A DNA stretch of 64,000 bases from Rhodococcus_G sp042879035 (lineage in GTDB: Bacteria > Actinomycetota > Actinomycetes > Mycobacteriales > Mycobacteriaceae). Within the stretch, counting starts at the first letter, position 1, and each line of letters opens with the position of its first letter. A program made the translations under genes and the position numbers. The DNA is taken from NCBI RefSeq assembly GCF_042879035.1, contig NZ_JBIAOU010000001.1:1054001-1118000 (forward strand), in the 5' to 3' direction. The notes under the pieces were generated by a model. That model had not been told where the DNA came from. It did no database searches and worked only from the letters and a program-made list of their open reading frames with translations. Shown one piece after another: positions 29,252-36,228 of this stretch.

Positions 29252-30496
29252 TCAACCCATCGCTCGGTCGACGAACTCGGCGGCGTCGTCGAACGCCGCG
29301 GTGAGCGTCCCCATGTGGTCGACGCCGGGGTAGACGCGGAACGTGTGGGCAGTGCCCGCGGCGCCGAGTTGACCGACGAACGCGATCGCCAGCGGGGCGG
29401 GCACCACGAGGTCGGACCCACCCTGCCCGAGGAACAGCGGACGGTCGTACCCGTCGGCGGGCACCCCGAGATAGTCCGACATGGCCGGGGCCAGGCCGTC
29501 GACCGGCCGGGCCAGCAGGTCCCCGACCGAGGCCGCCCCCACGTACCGGTTGAACTCGACGGAACAGACCTCGGTGGCACGGCGGGCGAGGTCGCGGCCG
29601 CGGGGTGAGAGGTACGAGTCGATGTCCAGTTCGGGGCGGGCGTCCCGCATCCCCGCCATGGTGAACAGGGAGAACTTCGTCAGCCCCGACACCCCGAGGC
29701 GCGGGATGCCGGGTCGGCCGAGCGCGAACAGCCGGTCCAGATTCGTCGGGGCACCGAGCGCGACCGCTCCGCGGTAGTCGAGGTCCGGGGCGTACGCGGT
29801 CGCCACCCGCCCGGTGTGCAGCGCGGCGTGCCCGCCCTGGGAGTGCCCGACAGCCACCCAGCGCGACGCCAGCTCCGGCGCGGCGGCACGCGCCGCGCGC
29901 ACCATGTCGATCACGTTGTGCGCGGCCGCCCGCCCGTCGAGGTACGCCAGCTCGCCCGGGGTGCCGAGGCCGGCGTAGTCGGTGGCCACCACGGCGTAGC
30001 CGCGCCGCAGCCAGCGCGACACGAACTCGGCCTCCTGGGCGGTTCCCCCGACCTGGGACGGCGCGCACTGATCGGCCAGCCCGACGGTGCCGTGCGCGTA
30101 GGAGACCACGGGCCACCCGCCGGGCGGCGGCGCACCCTCGGGAACGTGCACCGCACCCGTACTCGAGCGGATGCCGCCGCGGTGGTCGGTGGTCAGGTAG
30201 GTGACGCGCCGCTCGGCGCCGGCATCCGGCAGCGCGGCGGCGGTCGGGAGGTTCTCGACCGCCACCACGGTTCCGGGAGTGCCCGCAGTTGTCGTTCCGG
30301 GCGTGCCCGTTGTCACCACAACCGCACCCTCGGTCGGGGCTTCTGCGAACGCCGTCGCGCCTGCGGGTTTCGAGTCACCGGGAGCGCCGGTCGCCGGAGC
30401 CACCGGTGGTCCCAACCCGGCAACGCCGACACCGACCGCCGTCGCCGTGGGTACCGCTGTGGCGAGCACCTTCTGCCGAACCCTCGTCCACTTCAC
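29252..30496 (-). CDS. secreted lipase (LIP family), upstream copy with Thr/Gly-rich linker
   Basis: A 414-residue paralogue of its neighbour, with YAHGTVGLADQCAPS, GHSQGGHAAL and YPGVDHMG as the catalytic landmarks. It differs by a low-complexity stretch after the signal peptide (residues 40-80, Ala/Thr/Gly/Pro-rich, VTTGTPGTTTAGTPG), which may act as a cell-wall-spanning linker. The GTG at 30496 is preferred because GGAGG lies 6 bp upstream; an ATG five codons earlier overlaps that site. The two lipases share long identical words (RWVAVGHSQGGHAA), implying fairly recent duplication. Confidence 0.88.
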   Translation of the reverse strand: MKWTRVRQKVLATAVPTATAVGVGVAGLGPPVAPATGAPGDSKPAGATAFAEAPTEGAVVVTTGTPGTTTAGTPGTVVAVENLPTAAALPDAGAERRVTYLTTDHRGGIRSSTGAVHVPEGAPPPGGWPVVSYAHGTVGLADQCAPSQVGGTAQEAEFVSRWLRRGYAVVATDYAGLGTPGELAYLDGRAAAHNVIDMVRAARAAAPELASRWVAVGHSQGGHAALHTGRVATAYAPDLDYRGAVALGAPTNLDRLFALGRPGIPRLGVSGLTKFSLFTMAGMRDARPELDIDSYLSPRGRDLARRATEVCSVEFNRYVGAASVGDLLARPVDGLAPAMSDYLGVPADGYDRPLFLGQGGSDLVVPAPLAIAFVGQLGAAGTAHTFRVYPGVDHMGTLTAAFDDAAEFVDRAMG

Positions 30497-30653
30497 GGGC
30501 GCCTCCCTCATTCGGCACCGCTTCGAACCGGCGCCGTCATGGTCGCGCGGGTCCTTCCACGGTAGGCCCGGAGGGCGGCCCGTCGTCGATTTTTCGCGGG
30601 ATCGGCCTCGCCTGCGGCCCGGTTGTCACCGGATCGAGGTCACGGACCGGCGG

Positions 30654-31091
30654 TCACCCGGCGACGGCCTCCAACTCCTCCTCGGGCCTCTCCTCCTCCA
30701 CGACCTCGTCCTGGTTCTGCGCCGGCACACGTTGTCCGCGTTCGAGTTTCGCGACGCACCGCGCGAGATCCGGACCGACGGCGCTGGCGCGCATCTCGAG
30801 GTCGGACCGCTCGACGCCCTCCTTCGTCGTGTACTCGGCGGTGCGCAGCTGGCCGTAGGCAACGATCGGGTCGCCCTTCATCAGCGAGGCCGCGACACCG
30901 TCGACGAGGCGGCGCCAGCAGTTCACGCTCAGGTAGAGGGTGCCGCCGTCGGTCCACTCCCCCGTCGCCTGGTCGAATCGGCGGGCGTTGCTGGCCATCC
31001 GGAAGCTGATCACCTCCTCGCCGGCGGTGGTCGATCGCTTGACCGGGTTGGTGATCACGGTGCCGACGACCGCGGTGTGGGTCTCGTACAT
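30654..31091 (-). CDS. ssb: single-stranded DNA-binding protein, second-type paralogue (Rv2478c-like)
   Basis: A 145-residue protein with a complete OB fold at 1-110: YETHTAVVGTVITNPVKRST, ISFRMASNARRFDQATGEW and LYLSVNCWRRLVDGVAASLMKGD. The C-terminus is acidic (EEERPEEELEAVAG) but lacks the DDDIPF-type tip used by the main SSB to recruit partners. This matches the mycobacterial SSBb paralogue at the same locus next to ettA. The ATG at 31091 has AAGGGG seven bases upstream; the open frame reaches further but without a ribosome site. Probably a stress- or competence-related SSB; the replication SSB should lie elsewhere. Confidence 0.9.
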   Translation of the reverse strand: MYETHTAVVGTVITNPVKRSTTAGEEVISFRMASNARRFDQATGEWTDGGTLYLSVNCWRRLVDGVAASLMKGDPIVAYGQLRTAEYTTKEGVERSDLEMRASAVGPDLARCVAKLERGQRVPAQNQDEVVEEERPEEELEAVAG

Positions 31092-31276
31092 GTCTGCGCC
31101 CCTTCGTGTCCAGGGGCCGGGCGGCCCCTCGGACACCAGCGTGCCGCGGTCGGCACCGGTCCGGTGCGGCCCGCGGCAATCTGTGGACGGCGCGCGAATC
31201 AATCCACAGGGCGGGGCTGAACGGCACGTCGACGCCCCGCGCCGTCAGGGCACCGTGGTAGCCGAGCTCTGCCCGA

Positions 31277-33307
31277 CTACTTCCAGCCCTCCTTGTCGCG
31301 GCGGGCGAGCTCGGCGAACATGGCGTTGTGGGCGGCCAGTTCGGCGTCGTCGTCCCGGTCGGCGGCGCGGTCGATGCGCTTGGCGGCCTTCTGATCGGAC
31401 CTCGACCACTGCACGAGCAGAGCCAGCATCACCAGCACCAGCGGGATCTCGCCGGTTGCCCAGGCGATGCCGCCGCCGATCTTCTGGTCCTCCATCAGGT
31501 CGGTGTTCCAGCCGAGACCGAGTGAGCTGTAGTACCAGCCTCCGATGACCTCGACGGTGCTCATCAGGGCGATCCCGAAGAACGCGTGGAACGGCAGCGA
31601 TCCGAACACCATCGCCAGCTTCGTCACCGGTGACAGCTGCCGCGGCGCGGGGTCGATGCCGATCACGACCCAGTAGAAGAGGTAGCCGCTGAGGATGAAG
31701 TGCAGGTTCATCAGCAGGTGCGCACCGTGCGAATCGAGGGTGGCCCCGAAGATGCCACCGAGGTACAGCGCGTAGAAGCCGCCGACGAACAGCAACGACG
31801 CCACGAGCGGGTGGGTGATGAAGCGCGAGTACGAGCTGTGCAGCGCCGCGAGCAGCCACTCGCGGGGACCGGGCGCACCGTCCGGCCCGGCCGGCTTGAG
31901 GGCGCGCAGGGCGAGGGTCATCGGGCCACCGAGCACCAGCAGCACCGGCGCGAGCATCGACAGCGCCATGTGGGCGCCCATGTGGACGCTGAACACGGCG
32001 GGCGCGTAGCGGCCGAGGCCCGACGAGGTGCCGACGAGCATGGTCAGGCATCCGAGCAGCCACGCGACGGTCCGGCCGACGGGCCAGCTGTCGCCCCGCG
32101 CGTGCAGCGTGCGTACACCGACGATGTACCAGACCGCCGCGATGATCGCGGCGGTGCCGAAGATCAGGTCGAAACGCCAGTCGAACATCAGTCGCGCGGC
32201 CGTCGGAGGCGCGTCGAGGTTGTAGCCGAGTTGGACTTCGGCGGGCGTCGGGCGGACGTCCTCCGGCGGCGGCGGGGTGCGCCCCAGGCCGACCGCGAGC
32301 CCGATCGTCGCCGCGAACACCAGCGCCTCGCCGCCGGCGAACCGGATCAGTGCACCGCGCGAGGTCGGGTCGGACTCGAGCGCGGGCAGCGAACTGCGCC
32401 GCTGCAGGAAGCCGAACACGCCGAGGATCACCAGGGCGACGGTCTTGGCGACGAGGAGCCAGCCGTAGGTACTGGAGAACAGATCGCGCAGCGGCAGCCG
32501 GACGAGGCCGTTGATCACACCGGAGATCGCCATGATCACGAACGCCGCGGTCGCCACCTTCGAGAACCGCCGGGCCGCCAGGTCGGTGTGCGCGCCGCCG
32601 CGACGGGCGTGCACCAGGAGCGCGAACAGGCCGCCGGCCCACAGCGAAGCGGCGATCAGGTGCCACAGCAGGCTGTTGGTGGCGACGTCGTGCGCGCCGC
32701 CCGCCGAGGAGTGCCCGGTCAGGCCGAGCGGGATCAGGGTCGTGATGCCGAGCACCAGGACCACCGGCGTCCAGTTCCAGCGCAGCAGCATGCGCGCGCA
32801 GATCGCCAGGATGATCGCCAGGATCGCCGTGTTGCGCCAGGCGCCCGCCAGTTCGATCTGCGGGATCGCCTTCCACAGGTTCTCCGGTTTCAGCGACTCC
32901 GACAACGACTGCCCCGACGTGTCCGACACCGTGAGGGGAACGAGGACGAGCGCGCACGCCGCCCACACGATCGCGGCGTTGGACGCCGTCCGCACCGCGC
33001 GGTACCCGTCGACGTCGAGCACACCGCTCTTCTGCGGCGGCACCAGGAACGACGCCAGCAGCAGCGACCCGATCGCGATCACCGCCGCGACCTCGCCGAT
33101 CGCCTTCACCGCGGGCAACCCGTAGGTGGTGAGCGGTCCGGGGTCGGGAATGCCGAGCCGAACCAGCGCCTCCGACGCCGACAGCCCCACGACGATCGCC
33201 GCGACCAGTCCCGCGATCAACCCGAGAGTGACGAAGACGGGGACCGCGCCCTGCCCTGCCCTACGGGTCGGTGCAGCGTCGGACGGGGCGAGCTCGGGTG
33301 ATGCCAT
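31277..33307 (-). CDS. CopD-CtaG fusion, copper transport/cytochrome oxidase assembly membrane protein
   Basis: A 676-residue polytopic membrane protein. The first half (about 1-320) resembles the CopD copper-resistance domain, with many helices and GLTGHSSAGGAHDVATNSLLWHLIAASLWAGG providing His/Met copper ligands. The second half (about 350-640) is a caa3-type CtaG domain with FSVHMGAHMALSMLAPVLLVLGGP, LMNLHFILSGYLFYW and LPFHAFFGIALM. Such fusions are thought to pass copper to the CuB site of cytochrome oxidase. The soluble tail is charged. It stands alone on the minus strand, followed by no clear terminator. Confidence 0.9.
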   Translation of the reverse strand: MASPELAPSDAAPTRRAGQGAVPVFVTLGLIAGLVAAIVVGLSASEALVRLGIPDPGPLTTYGLPAVKAIGEVAAVIAIGSLLLASFLVPPQKSGVLDVDGYRAVRTASNAAIVWAACALVLVPLTVSDTSGQSLSESLKPENLWKAIPQIELAGAWRNTAILAIILAICARMLLRWNWTPVVLVLGITTLIPLGLTGHSSAGGAHDVATNSLLWHLIAASLWAGGLFALLVHARRGGAHTDLAARRFSKVATAAFVIMAISGVINGLVRLPLRDLFSSTYGWLLVAKTVALVILGVFGFLQRRSSLPALESDPTSRGALIRFAGGEALVFAATIGLAVGLGRTPPPPEDVRPTPAEVQLGYNLDAPPTAARLMFDWRFDLIFGTAAIIAAVWYIVGVRTLHARGDSWPVGRTVAWLLGCLTMLVGTSSGLGRYAPAVFSVHMGAHMALSMLAPVLLVLGGPMTLALRALKPAGPDGAPGPREWLLAALHSSYSRFITHPLVASLLFVGGFYALYLGGIFGATLDSHGAHLLMNLHFILSGYLFYWVVIGIDPAPRQLSPVTKLAMVFGSLPFHAFFGIALMSTVEVIGGWYYSSLGLGWNTDLMEDQKIGGGIAWATGEIPLVLVMLALLVQWSRSDQKAAKRIDRAADRDDDAELAAHNAMFAELARRDKEGWK

Positions 33308-33474
33308 GACTACCAGGGTAGGAGGCGCGCGAGCGTCGACCGCGCCCAGGTTGGGACGCAGTGACGCCGCCTACACCCGGCCGCCGCCGACGATTCGATT
33401 CCGCCGCCCGCGTGCCGGGCGAGCGCGCCCCGGCCGAGCCGGTAGACTGCTGACCCGATCCCCCACGGGGTCAC

Positions 33475-33548
33475 GCCTCCGTAGCTCAGTTGGATAGAGC
33501 AAGAGCCTTCTAATCTCTAGGTCGCAGGTTCGATTCCTGCCGGGGGCA
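33475..33548 (+). tRNA. tRNA-Arg (anticodon TCT)
   Basis: The acceptor GCCTCCG pairs with CGGGGGC (one T-G pair), the D-arm is GCTCAGTTGGATAGAGC, the anticodon loop is CTTCTAA, and the T-arm is GCAGGTTCGATTCCTGC. CCA is not encoded. The innermost anticodon-stem pair is a C-T mismatch (AGAGC against TCTCT), unusual for this tRNA. A truncated integrase gene ends 18 bp downstream, marking it as a past or present integration site. Confidence 0.93.
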
Positions 33549-33565
33549 CCGAGCGCTGCCGCAGG

Positions 33566-34723
33566 TCAGGACGTCGACCTCGTGCCGGACGCGAGGGCGT
33601 CGTCGAGAGCGCGCGCATCGGCGAAGGTCGCCACCGACTTGCGGATCGTGCGGGTACCGACCCAGTCGAACCCGAGTGCCTCCCGGATCCGTCGCCACTG
33701 ACGCGCGAAGTTGTCGGGGTCGCGGTAGGTGCCCACGCTCGACGGGAAGATCACGTCCTCGATGCCGTCCGTGACCGGGCGGACCTCTCCGCGCCGGCGG
33801 TCGAGCATCTCCACGGCGAAGTCGGGGAGCTCGATCGTGCGGGACGGCTGCCTGGCGTCGATTGCGCCTTCCCGGACGAGCCCGGAGCCGGAGCTCCGGA
33901 TGACGTGCCCGGCGACCGTGATGGTGCGGTTGTCGCGGTCGTAGTCGCTCCACAGCAGTCCCAGCAGCTCGGAGCGGCGCAGGCCGGTGCCGGCGAGCAG
34001 GGTGATCGGGTCGACGAAGTCGATGAAGTGCGTCCACTGGGAGACCGTGCGTTTCGGGATGATCTTCTTCCCCTTGACGCGCGGTGGCAGCGGCGCGTCC
34101 GAGTTCTGCACGCCGTCGAGCAGTCGGGCGAGTTCCTCGCCGGTGAGTACGCGCGCAGGGTCCGTACCCTCCCCCACGTCGACACGGATCGGGTCGATGT
34201 CGTGGGCCGGGTTTCGCGTGAGCGCACCGTCCCGGACGGCCGCCGAGAACATGCCGGCCAGTACCGTCTTGGCCTGTTTCGCCGTGGTCTGCCCGTGGTC
34301 GAGGGCGAGTTGGTCGAGGATTCGGCTCAGCCGTCGCGGTGTCGCGTCGACGATGCGGATGGGACCCAGCCGAGGCAGCAGGAGCCGGACGATCCGGGCG
34401 TACGTGTCGCGGGTGCGGATGGCCTGCTTCTCCCGATCGGGGTGGTCCAGGTACATCTGCGCGAGCGTCGCGAGCTCGGTCTGCAGCGTCACGGTGCCGC
34501 GGTGTCCGTCGGACCGGCCGAACTCCTCGAACACGTCGGTCAGTGCCTTCTCCGCGACTGCGCCGTCGGTGTCACGCACACCCGCGGGCGTGTCCCGCTG
34601 CACACTGCGCGTCACGCCGTCGGGGCCACGGAACCGGGCACGCGCCCGCCAGACGTTCGGCGCCAGCTCCGTCCGGTTGACGACGCCGTGCTCGCCGTTG
34701 TCGAGGGGCGGACGTCCGGCCAT
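33566..34723 (-). CDS. tyrosine recombinase/integrase lacking the C-terminal catalytic segment
   Basis: A 385-residue phage-type integrase. It has an N-terminal AP2/Arm-type region (APNVWRARARFRGPDGVTRSVQ), a SAM-like core-binding domain (about 100-190) and the start of the catalytic domain with the first Arg in LLAGTGLRRSELLGLLWSD. The second-Arg box is RTIRKSVAT. After it the protein ends within about 17 residues (ARALDDALASGTRSTS), so the expected LGH motif and nucleophilic Tyr are absent. No other frame in the 18 bp before the tRNA supplies them. The GGAGG seven bases upstream of the ATG at 34723 is good. Probably an inactive island remnant. Confidence 0.85.
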   Translation of the reverse strand: MAGRPPLDNGEHGVVNRTELAPNVWRARARFRGPDGVTRSVQRDTPAGVRDTDGAVAEKALTDVFEEFGRSDGHRGTVTLQTELATLAQMYLDHPDREKQAIRTRDTYARIVRLLLPRLGPIRIVDATPRRLSRILDQLALDHGQTTAKQAKTVLAGMFSAAVRDGALTRNPAHDIDPIRVDVGEGTDPARVLTGEELARLLDGVQNSDAPLPPRVKGKKIIPKRTVSQWTHFIDFVDPITLLAGTGLRRSELLGLLWSDYDRDNRTITVAGHVIRSSGSGLVREGAIDARQPSRTIELPDFAVEMLDRRRGEVRPVTDGIEDVIFPSSVGTYRDPDNFARQWRRIREALGFDWVGTRTIRKSVATFADARALDDALASGTRSTS

Positions 34724-34867
34724 GTGTGTGCCTCCGTGGGGGTAGGGGCGCATCGTGCAGAACGCAACCACGCCTCGATTAGTGGTGGATCGATAGAAGG
34801 TTCGCAACCACGATATACCGGCACCGCGCCACACAGGGCAGACCGCAAACGTTCTCGGCCCCGCGGC

Positions 34868-34887
34868 AAGTGTGATGTGAAACACTT
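34868..34887. promoter_or_regulatory. inverted repeat upstream of the leader ORF
   Basis: AAGTGT (34868-34873) and ACACTT (34882-34887) are perfect arms around an 8-bp centre, 40 bp upstream of the leader ORF. The left part, TGTGATGTGAAACAC, loosely resembles a CRP/GlxR site. The rest of the gap 34724-34926 holds only two direct CGCAACCACG repeats (34763-34772 and 34803-34812), possibly linked to integrase expression. Confidence 0.35.
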
Positions 34888-34926
34888 CCCGGGCGGACGT
34901 CGATAGACCGGGTTGAGGTGATTTTC

Positions 34927-35010
34927 ATGCCCGACCGTCACAGCGGCCGCCGCGGCCGCCGCATCCTCGGGAACACTCCCGCTGCGCCCTGCCGCTCGCC
35001 TCCTCGGTGA
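34927..35010 (+). CDS. 27-aa leader-type ORF rich in Arg and Pro
   Basis: ATG at 34927 with a near-ideal ribosome site (GAGGTGA, 5-base spacer) encodes 27 residues: nine Arg, five Pro, one Cys and one His, no hydrophobic core. Its stop (TGA, 35008-35010) lies inside the first arm of a large hairpin. This is the layout of a regulatory leader peptide whose translation would affect folding of the following RNA. It could instead be a chance short frame; the strength of the ribosome site is the main support. Confidence 0.45.
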   Translation: MPDRHSGRRGRRILGNTPAAPCRSPPR

Positions 35011-35086
35011 CGGGAGTCCCCGACCTGCGGCGAGGAGCGGACGCACCGCGCACACGTCCGATGCGTCCGCTCCGTCGCCGTCACCG
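35005..35086 (+). ncRNA. nested double hairpin in the 5' leader of a small ORF
   Basis: The outer stem CGGTGACGG (35005-35013) pairs with CCGTCACCG (35078-35086). The inner stem GGAGCGGACGCA (35034-35045) pairs with TGCGTCCGCTCC (35062-35073). Both are perfect. The outer arm includes the stop codon of the leader ORF, and the structure ends 26 bp before the ATG of the 48-aa gene. It is not followed by a T-run, so an attenuator, a translation switch or a small RNA are all open. Confidence 0.5.
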
Positions 35087-35112
35087 ATACCCCTTCAGTT
35101 AGGCGCACCACC

Positions 35113-35259
35113 ATGGAATTCATGTCGCAACTCATCGACTTGCTCGACCAACTCCTCACCGTCATGGACAAGATGCAGGGCGGGAAGGGCGGAGGTGCCA
35201 ACCCACTCGGCAGCCTCGGCGGCCTCGGAGGACTCGGGGGCGGAAGCCTCGGCTCCTGA
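35113..35259 (+). CDS. 48-aa amphipathic/Gly-rich small protein
   Basis: Starts MEFMSQLIDLLDQLLTVMDK, a strongly amphipathic helix of about 20 residues, then a Gly-rich tail with repeated LGGLGG units. A strong terminator lies 13 bp after the stop. A ribosome site is not obvious (AGG nine bases upstream), and the next in-frame ATG is three codons in. The composition suggests a membrane-surface or polymerising small protein; no family was recognised. Confidence 0.55.
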   Translation: MEFMSQLIDLLDQLLTVMDKMQGGKGGGANPLGSLGGLGGLGGGSLGS

Positions 35260-35271
35260 GACGACACCGTC

Positions 35272-35303
35272 GGCGGCCCCGGGTGCACCCACCCGGGGCC
35301 GCC
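35272..35303 (+). terminator. terminator of the small Gly-rich gene
   Basis: GGCGGCCCCGGGTG (35272-35285), a 4-base loop and CACCCGGGGCCGCC (35290-35303) make a perfect 14-bp stem. Confidence 0.75.
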
Positions 35304-35487
35304 GCCTGCGTCGCTGCGAATACGCCCGTGCGCCCCTTGCTTACGCGGTAAAATTCTCACTTGGCTGTGCCCGCCCTCGCCGGAGGGCATCGAAACCGTC
35401 CCAGGGCGATTCGCGTCAGGGCAGGCGTCGCGAGTCGCGGATCGCCGTCGTGTCCGTGAGAACCGTCCAGATCAAGTGGGGATCGCC

Positions 35488-35919
35488 ATGAAGATGGCCA
35501 AGTCACTCGTCATGCCCGTACTCGTTGTCGCCGCGGTCGCCACGGGCGCAGGAACGGCAACCGCACAACCCGCCCTACCACCTCTGCCGGCACCACCCGC
35601 GTTGCCCACCCTGCCGCCGCCACCGCCGGTGGCCGCGATGTTCGCCGAGCAGACGTGGCCGGGCAACGACACGAAACAGGACGCCTTCAACGAGATGGCG
35701 AACGAGATCAACACCGGCTGGGTCAACAACGGCCTGCAGGGCACCCTGATCGGGGCGAACGTCGGCGGCGCGATCGGATGCGTCTCGATCTTCCCGAACT
35801 TCATCGCCGGCTGCATCGTCGGCACCGCGATCGGCCTGGTGGCCGGCGCCGTCGCGGGTATCGGGCAGGGCAATCCGAACGCCCTTCCCGCCGTGGAGAA
35901 GTTCTTCGCAACACCCTGA
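35488..35919 (+). CDS. exported protein with Pro-rich linker and glycine-zipper hydrophobic segment
   Basis: A 143-residue protein with a signal peptide (MKMAKSLVMPVLVVAAVATG, ending near TATAQ). A Pro-rich linker follows (PALPPLPAPPALPTLPPPPP), then a folded part with a two-Cys hydrophobic region GGAIGCVSIFPNFIAGCIVG and GLVAGAVAGIG, a glycine-zipper pattern suggesting membrane insertion or oligomerisation. The ATG at 35488 is chosen because GGGGA lies 7 bp upstream; a GTG at 35476 is in frame. Many Rhodococcus secreted proteins share this layout; function unknown. Confidence 0.75.
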   Translation: MKMAKSLVMPVLVVAAVATGAGTATAQPALPPLPAPPALPTLPPPPPVAAMFAEQTWPGNDTKQDAFNEMANEINTGWVNNGLQGTLIGANVGGAIGCVSIFPNFIAGCIVGTAIGLVAGAVAGIGQGNPNALPAVEKFFATP

Positions 35920-35949
35920 CGGGCGACCGGCACCGCTCGGCTGATTCGG

Positions 35950-36120
35950 TCAGGCGCCGCCGCGACGCACGACCGTCAGCTTCGACAGCCGCGACGAGAT
36001 GCGGCGGTCCTCGCCGTCACGCAGCAACGCGATACCGGATCGAATCTCCTCGACCACCCACGTTCCGGCCGTGTCCGAGATGTGGACCAGATCGCCCGCG
36101 TGCACCGCCGTCTCGGTCAT
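35950..36120 (-). CDS. 56-aa conserved small protein of unknown function
   Basis: Starts at the ATG at 36120 with GGAG six bases upstream, reading MTETAVHAGDLVHISDTAGTW. The short beta-rich sequence (VVEEIRSGIALLRDG, RRISSRLSKLTVVRR) resembles an SH3-like barrel. It is convergent with the exported-protein gene. A longer open frame upstream lacks a ribosome site. The 108-bp gap before the FUSC gene holds a GATAAT-like -10 element on the minus strand. Confidence 0.6.
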   Translation of the reverse strand: MTETAVHAGDLVHISDTAGTWVVEEIRSGIALLRDGEDRRISSRLSKLTVVRRGGA

Positions 36121-36228
36121 TGCCGTCTCCGTTTCGCTTCGCGGCGCGCGGCCTGCCCGCGCACCGAGTGTTGTCAGTGCCGACAATTATCACGCGTACC
36201 GGCAGGTCCGCCGCTCGTCGGGGCGCCG

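Noticed and set aside
28068..30116. Single fused lipase protein of about 680 residues
   Set aside because: The upstream half of that frame is out of register with the upstream lipase. Each lipase has its own signal peptide, start and stop.
33530..33548. attL/attR pair for an island at tRNA-Arg
   Set aside because: No second copy of the tRNA-Arg 3' end was found when reading the rest of the window, so element borders cannot be drawn.
34938..35390. Minus-strand 150-codon frame across the leader and small-ORF region
   Set aside because: Pro/Arg-rich shadow with no ribosome site or domain, and it crosses a terminator and both hairpins. The plus-strand small ORFs have better signals.
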